Positions 25,527 through 33,805 of a stretch of 64,000 bases of DNA are shown piece by piece. Made by a program: the position numbers and the translations under genes. The notes under the pieces are model-generated. The model did not search any database. It was not told the DNA's origin and worked only from the letters and a program-made list of their open reading frames with translations. Source of the stretch: Peptococcaceae bacterium UBA5752 (lineage in GTDB: Bacteria > Bacillota > Dehalobacteriia > UBA4068); NCBI GenBank assembly GCA_002419055.1, contig DIFI01000021.1, positions 1 to 64,000 on the forward strand, in the 5' to 3' direction. Numbering within the stretch: the stretch's first letter is position 1; each line of letters starts with the position of its first letter.

Positions 25527-26597
25527 ATGCATTTAAAAAACTGTTTGATACTGGCTTGTATTATATTTGGCATAGTATTTCTTCTTGGTTGTGATGCCAA
25601 AACTGATGAAAATACTATTGCCGACTACTCTAATGAAGAGATAACTGTTTCCGGCCTTGCGGATGAGGATTTTACTGTCACTGTTGCGGACTTGGCCGCA
25701 CTGGACAGCGTTGAGCGCAGCGCTTCCGCCCAGCGCTCAAATGGAGAGGAAGTTTCTATTGACGCGGTCGGCCCCCTGTTGGATACTTTTTTAGCACAGT
25801 ATGGCAAAAGTCAGAGCGATTTTACCAGCATCCGCTTTACAGCTTTCGACAAATATTCCATTACTGTTGACAGTCAAGTGCTGGATAACAGGGAAATTGT
25901 GCTGGCGGTTGCGGATGGAGGCGATGCGCTTTCCAAAGATGACCAGCCGCTGCGGGTGGTGATACCGGGGGAGAGGGCGATGTACTGGGTTCGTCATCTT
26001 TGCCGCATTGATTTTGAAAGCGGCGAGACAACCAGTCAGTGCCGGAAGATGGTCTTTCTTTCCGCGGCAGTACAGACGCTCAAAAGCAGTGATTATGATT
26101 ATAACGGCGTAACGGATCAGGTGATTGCTGTCGGCGATTTGCTTGATGCTTATGCGGACAGTGAAAATGCCGATACGGTATCTCTGATTGCCGCCGACGG
26201 TCTGACAAAATCGGAAACCGCCGCCAACTTCCGTTCCGGGTTGCTTAAATACACGGGTGCGGATGCTCCGCGCTTTGTTGCCGATGAGCTTCCGGAAGGG
26301 ATGCAAATTTATGACTTGTTGATGATCGGTTATGGGCAGATGGAATTTCTAACGTTGGATAAACTGATTTCACTCTATGGAAACGAGGATGGTATTTTAT
26401 TCTTTGATGTTACCCAAAAGGCTAACGGAGTAAGCGCGGAAAGTTATGTCTTCACTTGTCAGGATGGCAGCAGCGTTACGCTTCCCGTAGACGAGCTGCA
26501 GGATGCGACACTTTCTTTGGACGAAGAAGGCCGAGTTATTTTGCAACCTGCTAGCGGTGAGAAGGTAATTGACCTGCTGCAAATTGAGGCGAAATAA
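25527..26597 (+). CDS. Lipoprotein with molybdopterin-binding-fold-like domains
   Basis: A 356-residue lipoprotein with lipobox FLLGC (C22 lipidated). The mature part appears to hold two related units. The first runs ITVSGLADEDFTVTVADLAAL ... VRHLCRIDF and resembles the sulfite-oxidase/YedY molybdopterin-binding fold (RVVIPGERAMYWVRHL), but with no cysteine at the metal-ligand place. The second, after residue about 180, is more diverged. A role in binding rather than catalysis is therefore likely. ATG 25527 is preferred over GTG 25521 because the G-rich GGGTGGG lies just upstream. First gene of the surface locus; its stop overlaps the next ATG (TAATG). Confidence 0.65.
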   Translation: MHLKNCLILACIIFGIVFLLGCDAKTDENTIADYSNEEITVSGLADEDFTVTVADLAALDSVERSASAQRSNGEEVSIDAVGPLLDTFLAQYGKSQSDFTSIRFTAFDKYSITVDSQVLDNREIVLAVADGGDALSKDDQPLRVVIPGERAMYWVRHLCRIDFESGETTSQCRKMVFLSAAVQTLKSSDYDYNGVTDQVIAVGDLLDAYADSENADTVSLIAADGLTKSETAANFRSGLLKYTGADAPRFVADELPEGMQIYDLLMIGYGQMEFLTLDKLISLYGNEDGILFFDVTQKANGVSAESYVFTCQDGSSVTLPVDELQDATLSLDEEGRVILQPASGEKVIDLLQIEAK

Positions 26598-27376
26598 TGA
26601 TAAAAAAACGCTGGCCATGGCTGTTAATAATAATACTGGCAGCGGTAGCAGCATATATCTCAGGCAGGCTGATGCAGCCAGCCTATACCCCTGTAATATA
26701 CATTGTTGGCGATGTTGAGAAATGTTTAGAAACAAATGATATAGACAAGCTGGGGGATTTGCAACAGGTTGATTTTGATAGCGATACATATCAAGCGGTA
26801 ACACTTGCGGATGTTGTTGCCGCAGCGCAGCCCGCTGCACAAACCAAGAGGGTTCTGATGATTGCGGACGATGGGTTTTCGGTGGAGATAGCAGGGGATA
26901 CGCTGGATGATTGCTGGCTGACCTTTACCCCTAAAGATGGTTGGCGCGTTTTGGCTCCGCTGCATCCGCTCTCCGCCAACGGCACGCATATTTGGCGCAT
27001 TGTGGTAGTTGCTGACAGTAGCAGCCAAACTGCTCTTACGGTAACTGCCGGCGGCGAAACGAGCAGCTTTACAATTGGACAATTGTATGCAGGAACAACA
27101 ATCAGCTTCCCTTATCCGGAAGGAACGGCGGAAAAGGCAACGGATGACGTTGTTTATTCCTCTACTGTCTATACCCGTCGTGATTGCCTGACATTGGCGC
27201 AGCTTGGCTGTGATGAGGCCGCTGAAATACAGATAAACGCGGCAAATGGTCAAAGTCTGACTGTGAACTCGTCCGAAACAGGGCTGTTCCAGCTGAACGG
27301 TAATAGTTTGAGTTATATCAATGCAATACAGCGCAAACAAATGGAAGATGTTGATGAAATTGTGGTACTGAAGTAA
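26597..27376 (+). CDS. Membrane-anchored extracellular protein of the surface locus
   Basis: A 259-residue protein with an N-terminal signal anchor (PWLLIIILAAVAAYISG) and an extracytoplasmic remainder. It seems to carry a shortened form of the recurring domain (IYIVGDVEKCLE ... VTLADVVAAAQP ... VLMIADDGFSVEI), then a second unit from about residue 145. The start overlaps the upstream stop, so it is translationally coupled to the lipoprotein. No catalytic motif is recognised. A partner of the lipoprotein or of the channel protein downstream is plausible but inferred. Confidence 0.6.
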   Translation: MIKKRWPWLLIIILAAVAAYISGRLMQPAYTPVIYIVGDVEKCLETNDIDKLGDLQQVDFDSDTYQAVTLADVVAAAQPAAQTKRVLMIADDGFSVEIAGDTLDDCWLTFTPKDGWRVLAPLHPLSANGTHIWRIVVVADSSSQTALTVTAGGETSSFTIGQLYAGTTISFPYPEGTAEKATDDVVYSSTVYTRRDCLTLAQLGCDEAAEIQINAANGQSLTVNSSETGLFQLNGNSLSYINAIQRKQMEDVDEIVVLK

Positions 27377-27452
27377 TTTTTTTACCGTTGTATATTCTTT
27401 TGTGAGAATAGTTTTGTACGCAAATAATAAAAAATAGTTTTTAGGAAAGATA

Positions 27453-29375
27453 ATGAACAAATTTAATTTCAAATCACAATGTTTATATAGTTCTAACATA
27501 AAATTGGTGACAATTGCCTTGCTAATGATTGCATTAATTGTTTTTGCTTGGCCTGCACAGCCAGCTTCGGCGGCTAATGCTTTGACCGTGCAGGTGAGCA
27601 AAGGCGGTGAAATCGCAAAAGTTGCAAGCTACAGCAAAGAAGATCTGGAAGCGCTGGGTACGGTGCAGCAGTATTATTCTTCGGTGGATGCTAACAGTGC
27701 ACCGGTAGTAGTTGTGGCGCGCGGCGTGGCCATATCTACCCTGATGGCCGATTTGGGTATTAATATCGCGGATGCTGAAACTTTGCGCTTTGCTTCCTCT
27801 GACGGCGGCAACCGCAGCTATAGCGTAGCGACTTATGTTTCCGCAGCACGTTATTATTATCCGCAGATTGTAGACGGTTACGATGCGGATGCCGATGAAA
27901 TTCCGGCATTCGTAGCCGGTGCTGATCAAGAAAAAGTTAAAGTCAGCGCTATGTTGGCATTAGCCAGCTATGAAGGACGCTATCAATCGAAGCCAGACGC
28001 TTCACAAATGAGCTCTGCCAATGGTTTACGATTTTGCTATGGGCAAAGCGCTATTAACGAAGCGGTTTCCCTTAATTACAACAAATATATAAACAGCCTG
28101 ACTATTGTCCTCAAAAGCAGCAGTAGCTATCAACTGCCCGAAGAAGATGAGAGCAGTGGAGAAAGCAGCGGTGATACTGCCATACCCAGTACCGGTATTC
28201 CGGAAGTTCTGGATAGGGAAGGATTGATGGCGGATACGCTGACCATCACTGTGGGCTATTACGGCGGTACATATTATACAAAAAAGGTTTTTACCTTGGA
28301 AGAACTGCAGGCCATGGCCAATGTGCAGCAGGTATATAGCTGTATCGATAATATGCCGGCGGTATGTCTGGATGCAGCGGTTGGCGTGAGGCTAACGGAT
28401 ATATTGGCGGCGGCTGGTATAGATGTCAATTCAGTGCAGAGCTTCCACTTTTATTGTGCGGATGTCTCCCGAACTTGGTATACGTCCATGAGTAAAACAT
28501 ATTTGCTCGATACGCCGCGTTATTATTATCCTAATTTGCCGAAAAGCTGGGATTATGATGAAGCTAAGGCTATTTCCGGCGCGACTGCCGGTGCGCGGGA
28601 GGTTGATGTTATCTTAGCACTGCAGGATAAATGGCGGCGTTTTGCTATGGAAACGGATTATAGTGATCTTACCGATACAACCCGCTTTCGCTTGCTGTTC
28701 GGCCAAAGTGACGTCTATACCGTGGAGGGCTCCCGTTCCGCCAAATGGGTACATACCATAGCCGTCACGCTGGGCGGATCACCACCCAAGGGTGTTACTC
28801 TTAACGCCTCTGCTTTGGATCTGACAGTTGGCAGTGATTATCAGCTTTCCGCTACAGTGGAAAAGACAGATCAAACCACCGATACCCGCGTCATCTGGAG
28901 CAGCAGTGACGAAGATATTGTTTCCGTAGATAAATCAGGCAATATTACGGTTAAGGGCGACGGTCAAGCTACCGTTACCGCTACTACTGTTTTCGGTGGA
29001 TTGACTGCCACTGTGGTGATAAACGGCAGCACCGATGCGGCTGACAGTACCGCCACCGGCAGCAGTACCAATACCAATGGCAGTAACACAACCGGCGGCA
29101 GTAATTCTACGGAGGGCAAGGAGGATACCGATTCTGCTGATGCGGCGCAGACCGAAACCGGCGGCGTATATCGTATTTCGGTAGGTGGCTCGGATACAGC
29201 GAATAGTGAGGCAGGTGTTCAAAGGTGGCGGGACAGTGAAATGGCTGCCAACGCGGTAGCGCTTCCGGATATAGAAACGGATAGTCCTTTGATGAGGATT
29301 ACATTAATTGCAATACTGGCTTTATTTATAGTCGGTATTCTTGGCAGAATAATTATTTATCGTTTGGAGGTATGA
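27453..29375 (+). CDS. Surface protein: two RYYYP-type domains, BIG2 domain, C-terminal anchor
   Basis: A 640-residue exported protein. A signal peptide ends near QPASAAN. Two copies of the recurring domain follow, about residues 45-215 with SAARYYYPQI and 260-440 with TPRYYYPNLPKSWDY; each also has a YSSVD/YSCID-type motif and GVAISTLMADLGI/GVRLTDILAAAGI. A BIG2-type Ig-like domain follows near 450-530 (VTLNASALDLTVG ... WSSSDEDIVSVD), then a Ser/Thr/Asn/Gly-rich linker and a C-terminal helix (LIAILALFIVGILGRIIIY) with a short basic tail. It is thus anchored in a membrane with domains outside. The ExbB-like gene starts 2 bases after its stop, suggesting the proteins work together. Confidence 0.72.
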   Translation: MNKFNFKSQCLYSSNIKLVTIALLMIALIVFAWPAQPASAANALTVQVSKGGEIAKVASYSKEDLEALGTVQQYYSSVDANSAPVVVVARGVAISTLMADLGINIADAETLRFASSDGGNRSYSVATYVSAARYYYPQIVDGYDADADEIPAFVAGADQEKVKVSAMLALASYEGRYQSKPDASQMSSANGLRFCYGQSAINEAVSLNYNKYINSLTIVLKSSSSYQLPEEDESSGESSGDTAIPSTGIPEVLDREGLMADTLTITVGYYGGTYYTKKVFTLEELQAMANVQQVYSCIDNMPAVCLDAAVGVRLTDILAAAGIDVNSVQSFHFYCADVSRTWYTSMSKTYLLDTPRYYYPNLPKSWDYDEAKAISGATAGAREVDVILALQDKWRRFAMETDYSDLTDTTRFRLLFGQSDVYTVEGSRSAKWVHTIAVTLGGSPPKGVTLNASALDLTVGSDYQLSATVEKTDQTTDTRVIWSSSDEDIVSVDKSGNITVKGDGQATVTATTVFGGLTATVVINGSTDAADSTATGSSTNTNGSNTTGGSNSTEGKEDTDSADAAQTETGGVYRISVGGSDTANSEAGVQRWRDSEMAANAVALPDIETDSPLMRITLIAILALFIVGILGRIIIYRLEV

Positions 29376-29376
29376 C

Positions 29377-30009
29377 ATGTTTGCGGAAAATTTAAGTGTT
29401 GCCCTACGGGCAGTGGCAGAAAACCTGCGTAGTCCGGTGATGTGTATTCTGCTGCTGTTGATCATAATAGCGGTAGTAATGTTTGGCTCCATGATAGCGG
29501 AGATTTTTACCGAAAGAATGCGGCTCAAGGCAAAGATGCCCCGATTGGTGGATGATATTAAAGACGAAGATAAAGAGTTGGCGGATACTATCGAAAAAAG
29601 CGGATTGCTCAAGCGTCAGAAGAATGCCTTATTGGAATTGATAATTCATCCGGAATTGACACCTGTGATGCGTGAAGCTTTAGCCAGACGTCTGATTTTT
29701 GAGGAGCAGAACCATTATGACCGGATCGTTAAAATCACTGATTTGATTTCGCGGCTTGGCCCGATGCTGGGTCTGCTTGGTACGCTGATCCCCTTGGGGC
29801 CGGGGCTGATTGCCTTAGGACAGGGAGATACATATTCTTTATCTCAATCCCTGCTTACTGCCTTTGATACAACCATTGCAGGTTTGGCCTCAGCCGTACT
29901 GGCTTTTGTGATATCCGCTATCCGTAGGAGCTGGTACGAAAACTATATGACGATGCTCGAAGCTTTGATGGAATGTATATTGGATAGGGAGGCCGGCCAT
30001 GCAAAATAG
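29377..30009 (+). CDS. MotA/TolQ/ExbB-family proton channel protein
   Basis: A 210-residue protein of the ExbB/TolQ/MotA family. One N-terminal helix (VMCILLLLIIIAVVMFG) and a cytoplasmic segment are followed by two helices near the C terminus with the family's conserved stretch LGPMLGLLGTLIPLGPGLIAL and AFDTTIAGLASAVLAF. These proteins form proton-driven motors that energise outer-membrane or surface processes. GGAGGT lies 6 bases upstream of the ATG. It overlaps the next gene by 11 bases; no TonB-like gene is present. Confidence 0.88.
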   Translation: MFAENLSVALRAVAENLRSPVMCILLLLIIIAVVMFGSMIAEIFTERMRLKAKMPRLVDDIKDEDKELADTIEKSGLLKRQKNALLELIIHPELTPVMREALARRLIFEEQNHYDRIVKITDLISRLGPMLGLLGTLIPLGPGLIALGQGDTYSLSQSLLTAFDTTIAGLASAVLAFVISAIRRSWYENYMTMLEALMECILDREAGHAK

Positions 30010-30322
30010 TTTAAGAGGCGGCGGCTTGCGAAGCGGCCGTACGCAAAGTGATTTTAATCCTATGGATGGTTTGGCTAATTTGGCCGACTGTATGCTGGTT
30101 TTGGCCTGTGGCCTGCTGCTTTCGTTGATTGTCAGCTGGAATCTGGATATCGCGGTGGACGAAACCGTGGCAAGTCCCAACGAAAGCGCTGTTAGCGAGG
30201 TAGATGGCGTGGAGAATAGCGATCTAAATTCCATAGATGAGAACAGCGGTTATAAGGAAATGGGAAAGGTTTATAAAGACCCAAAGACCGGGCAGCTTTA
30301 TATGGTAATAGATGATAAATGA
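29999..30322 (+). CDS. DUF2149-like single-helix partner of the ExbB-type channel
   Basis: A 107-residue protein with a short N-terminal cytoplasmic part (DFNPMDGLANLADCMLV), one transmembrane helix (MLVLACGLLLSLIVSW) and a soluble C terminus ending GKVYKDPKTGQLYMVIDD. The pattern matches what I recall of DUF2149, found beside MotA/TolQ-like genes and sometimes CobN-like chelatases in anaerobes and methanogens. The topology resembles ExbD/TolR. Its start overlaps the channel gene by 11 bases, so the two are probably subunits of one motor. Confidence 0.75.
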   Translation: MQNSLRGGGLRSGRTQSDFNPMDGLANLADCMLVLACGLLLSLIVSWNLDIAVDETVASPNESAVSEVDGVENSDLNSIDENSGYKEMGKVYKDPKTGQLYMVIDDK

Positions 30323-30341
30323 TAAAGGGGGAAGGGATATT

Positions 30342-32330
30342 ATGAAAAAGATCAAGGGTATATTACTGGTATTATTGACATTGTCGCTGGTGCTTTTTGT
30401 AGCTCTGCCGGCTATGGCAATTGACCCGGTGGAGCCCAGCGACACTCTGGAAGTCTGCCTTAAAACGGCGGACGGTACAGTAACGCTGCATACTTACACA
30501 TTGGCCGAGATGGAGGCCCTAGCAGACGGGGAGGATATCTGCTATTCCGGTATTGATGCCATGCCATGCACGGTAAAAACCGTGGCCAGCGGCGTTTATA
30601 TCGAGGATCTTTTGGATGATGTAGCGCAGTATACCACTATGGACGTATGGGATTTTTCTAAGCTGCGTTTCACATCTACCGATGGCGCGACAGGCATCTT
30701 TACCGAAGACGATCTCTTCTGCGACCGCTATTATTTTGCTGCACTTCACGAAGAAAGCGGCGGGCTAAATGAAGATGGTTTAGTAGATTACGATTATGGA
30801 GAGGGCGAATTGGTTCAGCCAATGCTTTCCATCAGTGCCGAGCAGGGTCGCCGTCCGATGCCGTCAGAATTCCGCGATGATTATAACCCGGAGCGCTATA
30901 CCATTCTTTTTGGTATAACTGAGGATGAAGTAGAAAACGCTACCCAGCGCGTTTCTCAGTACAAGCGCGGCGTATATAAAATGGTTATTGATCTGGGCAA
31001 TGTATCCGCGCCTCAAGTGGCTGTAACGGGCATTGCTCTTGATAGAACCAGCGACAAGGTTTATACCGGCAAATCGATCCAGCTTACAGCTATCATTAGT
31101 CCGAGTGATGCGACTAATACGGGGGTTACCTGGAGCAGCAGTGATCAGTCGGTAGCGAAGGTATCTTCCACAGGGGTTGTCACAGGGGTTGCCACAGGAA
31201 CAGTTACTATCATCGCTACAGCTGCCGGAAATACCGCATTTAGTGCATCCTGTAACGTAACCGTATCCAACCGGAGCGTATCGGTTTCGGGCGTTTCTTT
31301 AAGCCAAAGCAGCCTGTCATTGGGAGTAGGCGGTAAAAAAGAGCTGACCGCCACCGTACTGCCCGGCAATGCCGACGAGCGCGACGTGACTTGGTTAAGC
31401 AGCAATGAAAAAGTTGCAACTGTCGATGACGGTATGATCACTGCCGTTGCCGTGGGTCAGGCTACTATAACCGTCGAGACCTCTGACGGCGGTTACACCG
31501 CTGTATGCACGGTTACCGTCACAAATGAGGCGATTGCCGTCACCGGAGTGACGCTGAACCGTACTGCCGTATCACTAGCCAAAGGCAGCAGCTTCCAGCT
31601 TGTTGCCAATTTCAGTCCGGAGGGCGCTTCCAATATGGCTGTTGTTTGGAGCAGCAGCGCACCGGGCGTTGTTGCAGTGGATACCAATGGCCTACTTACT
31701 GCAAAGAATATCGGAACCTCGACTATTACCGTTCTGACAAGTGAAGGCAGCTTTACCGCGCAATGTCTGGTAAAGGTTGCGGATTCGGTCGAAGCTTTCA
31801 GTGATATATCGGGTAATTGGGCGAAGACGTATATTGAAAGCATGGTGGATGCAGGATTTATTAGCGGCTATACTGACGGCAGCTTCCGTCCTATGGCTAA
31901 CATTACCCGTGCTGAATTCATAAGCATACTCATCCGCATCCTTCAAAGCGCCAAGGGTGAAACATTGCAAACAGGGCATGTATTTAACGATACGTCAGCA
32001 CATTGGGCTAAGGACTATATTTCCACCGCGGTAGCACTTTCGATTACTTCCGGCTACGGCAACGGTAATTTTGGCCCCAATGACCCAATCACCCGCGAGC
32101 AGATAGCAGTAATGCTGACCAAGGCTGCGGATTCAAGCGGCAGCACCACCGCCACCAGCTTCACCGATGTAGCTAAGATTTCCTCCTGGGCGGTTTCTTC
32201 TGTTGCTTATGCTGCGGAACAGGGATGGATCAGTGGCTACAGCAATGGCAGCTTTGGTCCGCAAAGACAAGCCACCAGAGCAGAAGTATGTGCGTTACTC
32301 TGGCGTTTTTATCAACAGATCAATGGTTAA
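30342..32330 (+). CDS. S-layer-anchored protein: RYYF-type domain, three BIG2, three SLH
   Basis: A 662-residue exported protein. A signal peptide ends near PAMAID. One copy of the recurring domain (residues about 30-220) carries the variant CDRYYFAALHEES and YSGIDAMPC. Three BIG2 Ig-like domains follow (about 225-310, 318-395, 403-485), with motifs WSSSDQSVAKV, WLSSNEKVATV and WSSSAPGVVAV. Three SLH repeats end the protein (FSDISGNWAKTYIESM, FNDTSAHWAKDYIST, FTDVAKISSWAVSSV). SLH repeats bind cell-wall polysaccharide or, in diderm Firmicutes, link envelope layers. ATG 30342 has GGGGGAAGGG upstream. Confidence 0.85.
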   Translation: MKKIKGILLVLLTLSLVLFVALPAMAIDPVEPSDTLEVCLKTADGTVTLHTYTLAEMEALADGEDICYSGIDAMPCTVKTVASGVYIEDLLDDVAQYTTMDVWDFSKLRFTSTDGATGIFTEDDLFCDRYYFAALHEESGGLNEDGLVDYDYGEGELVQPMLSISAEQGRRPMPSEFRDDYNPERYTILFGITEDEVENATQRVSQYKRGVYKMVIDLGNVSAPQVAVTGIALDRTSDKVYTGKSIQLTAIISPSDATNTGVTWSSSDQSVAKVSSTGVVTGVATGTVTIIATAAGNTAFSASCNVTVSNRSVSVSGVSLSQSSLSLGVGGKKELTATVLPGNADERDVTWLSSNEKVATVDDGMITAVAVGQATITVETSDGGYTAVCTVTVTNEAIAVTGVTLNRTAVSLAKGSSFQLVANFSPEGASNMAVVWSSSAPGVVAVDTNGLLTAKNIGTSTITVLTSEGSFTAQCLVKVADSVEAFSDISGNWAKTYIESMVDAGFISGYTDGSFRPMANITRAEFISILIRILQSAKGETLQTGHVFNDTSAHWAKDYISTAVALSITSGYGNGNFGPNDPITREQIAVMLTKAADSSGSTTATSFTDVAKISSWAVSSVAYAAEQGWISGYSNGSFGPQRQATRAEVCALLWRFYQQING

Positions 32331-32360
32331 CGGGTAAATGTTTACCGGAAAGGAGCAGAT

Positions 32361-33788
32361 ATGAAGAAGTTAAAAAAGACGGGCCTGTTTTTCTGCGTCT
32401 TGGTGGCAATTTTGATCCCTACTATGTCCTGGGCGGGAGCAACAAGTAGTCTCGATATTACCGGCCCCTGTTACGAGATGCTTTCACCCACCAACAGCGC
32501 TACTGAGATGGCAGTTACCTGGTGGGATGCGCTGGAGGTAAACACAGCCTCTGTGCAATACAGCACCAGTTCGAACTTTAGCAGTGGTGTTTTCAGTGTT
32601 GCAGCTACCTTATCCAAAAACGATACCACTAACGGATATAGCGCTTTTGCGGCAACGATGACCAATCTTACCGCTGATACTACTTATTATTACCGCGTTG
32701 GTAATGTCACCGCTTGGAGCGATACCAATAGTTTTACAACCGGTGATGCAGCCTCGGCCAGCAGCCTTTCCATCATGTATCTGGGCGATGCCCAGTATGC
32801 AAGCTATAATGCCGCAGTAGAGGAGTATGCTACCTGGGGTAGTTTGATCAATGGCGCATATACAAAATTTCCCAATCTTGATTTTGCGTTAATGGGCGGT
32901 GATTTAGTTAGTCTAGGTCAGTCGGCTGTCGATTGGCAGCGTTTCTACAATAATGCTAGTCCGGTATTTTCCAAATTGCCTGTATTAGCAGTGCCCGGCA
33001 ACCATGAAAGCAATGCAACTTCCGGCAAGCCGGAGCTGTTCCTGAAACTGTTCGATTTGCCGACCAACGGCCCCACAGGTTTTGAAGAGGAATTCTATTC
33101 CTATGATTACGGAAACTGTCATATCGTTTGTTTGAGCAGCAGCATATTCCTCGATGAGCAATTAGCAGCCGGCACTATGACCGAAGCTGACTTCGACACG
33201 ATTAAGCAGTGGATTGCCAGTGATTTGGCTGATTCCGATGCAACCTGGAAGATTGTGGTCATGCACCATCCTGCTTATGCGGTAGTCAGCGACGACACTG
33301 CTGTTGATGTATTGGCGAACTGGGCGCCGGTTTTTGTCAATGCACAGGTAGACTTGGTCTTATGTGGTCATCAGCATGTTTATATGCGTACCGAAGCGAT
33401 TAAGGGCGTTACCTATGTGATGGGCGTATCCGGCAGCAAGTTTTATGCGCCGGCTACTGTGTCCTATTCTGAGTGTATGATCGGCTATACCAGCAATTAT
33501 GAAATCATTAACGCTGATAGCAACAGTTTGACGGTAACGGCTTATGATTCTACTGGTACCAGTTTGGATACAGTGACGATTAAACCAAAAAATAGGACCA
33601 TCACGCCGACTTGGCCTGAGGATATTGTCGGTGACCTCAACGGCGACGGGTCTATTACCTCTGCCGATGTAACACTACTGATTAGCGCGATTTTAACCAA
33701 TGCTGCTTATTCCACTGTCATGGATGTAAATGATGATGGAAAAGTAAACATCTGTGACGCTCATCAGCTTAGCTTAAGCTTACTATAA
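32361..33788 (+). CDS. Secreted metallophosphoesterase with C-terminal dockerin
   Basis: A 475-residue exported protein. After the signal peptide comes an N-terminal fibronectin-like domain of purple-acid-phosphatase type (residues about 30-125), then a calcineurin-like metallophosphoesterase: LGDAQY, MGGDLVSLG, VPGNHES, VMHHPAY and GHQHVYMR are the metal-ligand blocks. The last 65 residues are a type I dockerin pair (DLNGDGSITSADVTLL and DVNDDGKVNICDAHQL), calcium loops used to bind cohesins. The enzyme is therefore probably docked onto a surface scaffold; cohesin-like domains are encoded just downstream. The phosphoester substrate is unknown. AAAGGAG precedes the ATG. Confidence 0.9.
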   Translation: MKKLKKTGLFFCVLVAILIPTMSWAGATSSLDITGPCYEMLSPTNSATEMAVTWWDALEVNTASVQYSTSSNFSSGVFSVAATLSKNDTTNGYSAFAATMTNLTADTTYYYRVGNVTAWSDTNSFTTGDAASASSLSIMYLGDAQYASYNAAVEEYATWGSLINGAYTKFPNLDFALMGGDLVSLGQSAVDWQRFYNNASPVFSKLPVLAVPGNHESNATSGKPELFLKLFDLPTNGPTGFEEEFYSYDYGNCHIVCLSSSIFLDEQLAAGTMTEADFDTIKQWIASDLADSDATWKIVVMHHPAYAVVSDDTAVDVLANWAPVFVNAQVDLVLCGHQHVYMRTEAIKGVTYVMGVSGSKFYAPATVSYSECMIGYTSNYEIINADSNSLTVTAYDSTGTSLDTVTIKPKNRTITPTWPEDIVGDLNGDGSITSADVTLLISAILTNAAYSTVMDVNDDGKVNICDAHQLSLSLL

Positions 33789-33805
33789 GGAAGGGGGATC
33801 AGCAA

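Noticed and set aside
26726..27601. Long minus-strand open frame opposite the surface genes
   Set aside because: It overlaps real plus-strand genes with signal peptides and ribosome sites, and its translation has no recognisable domain.
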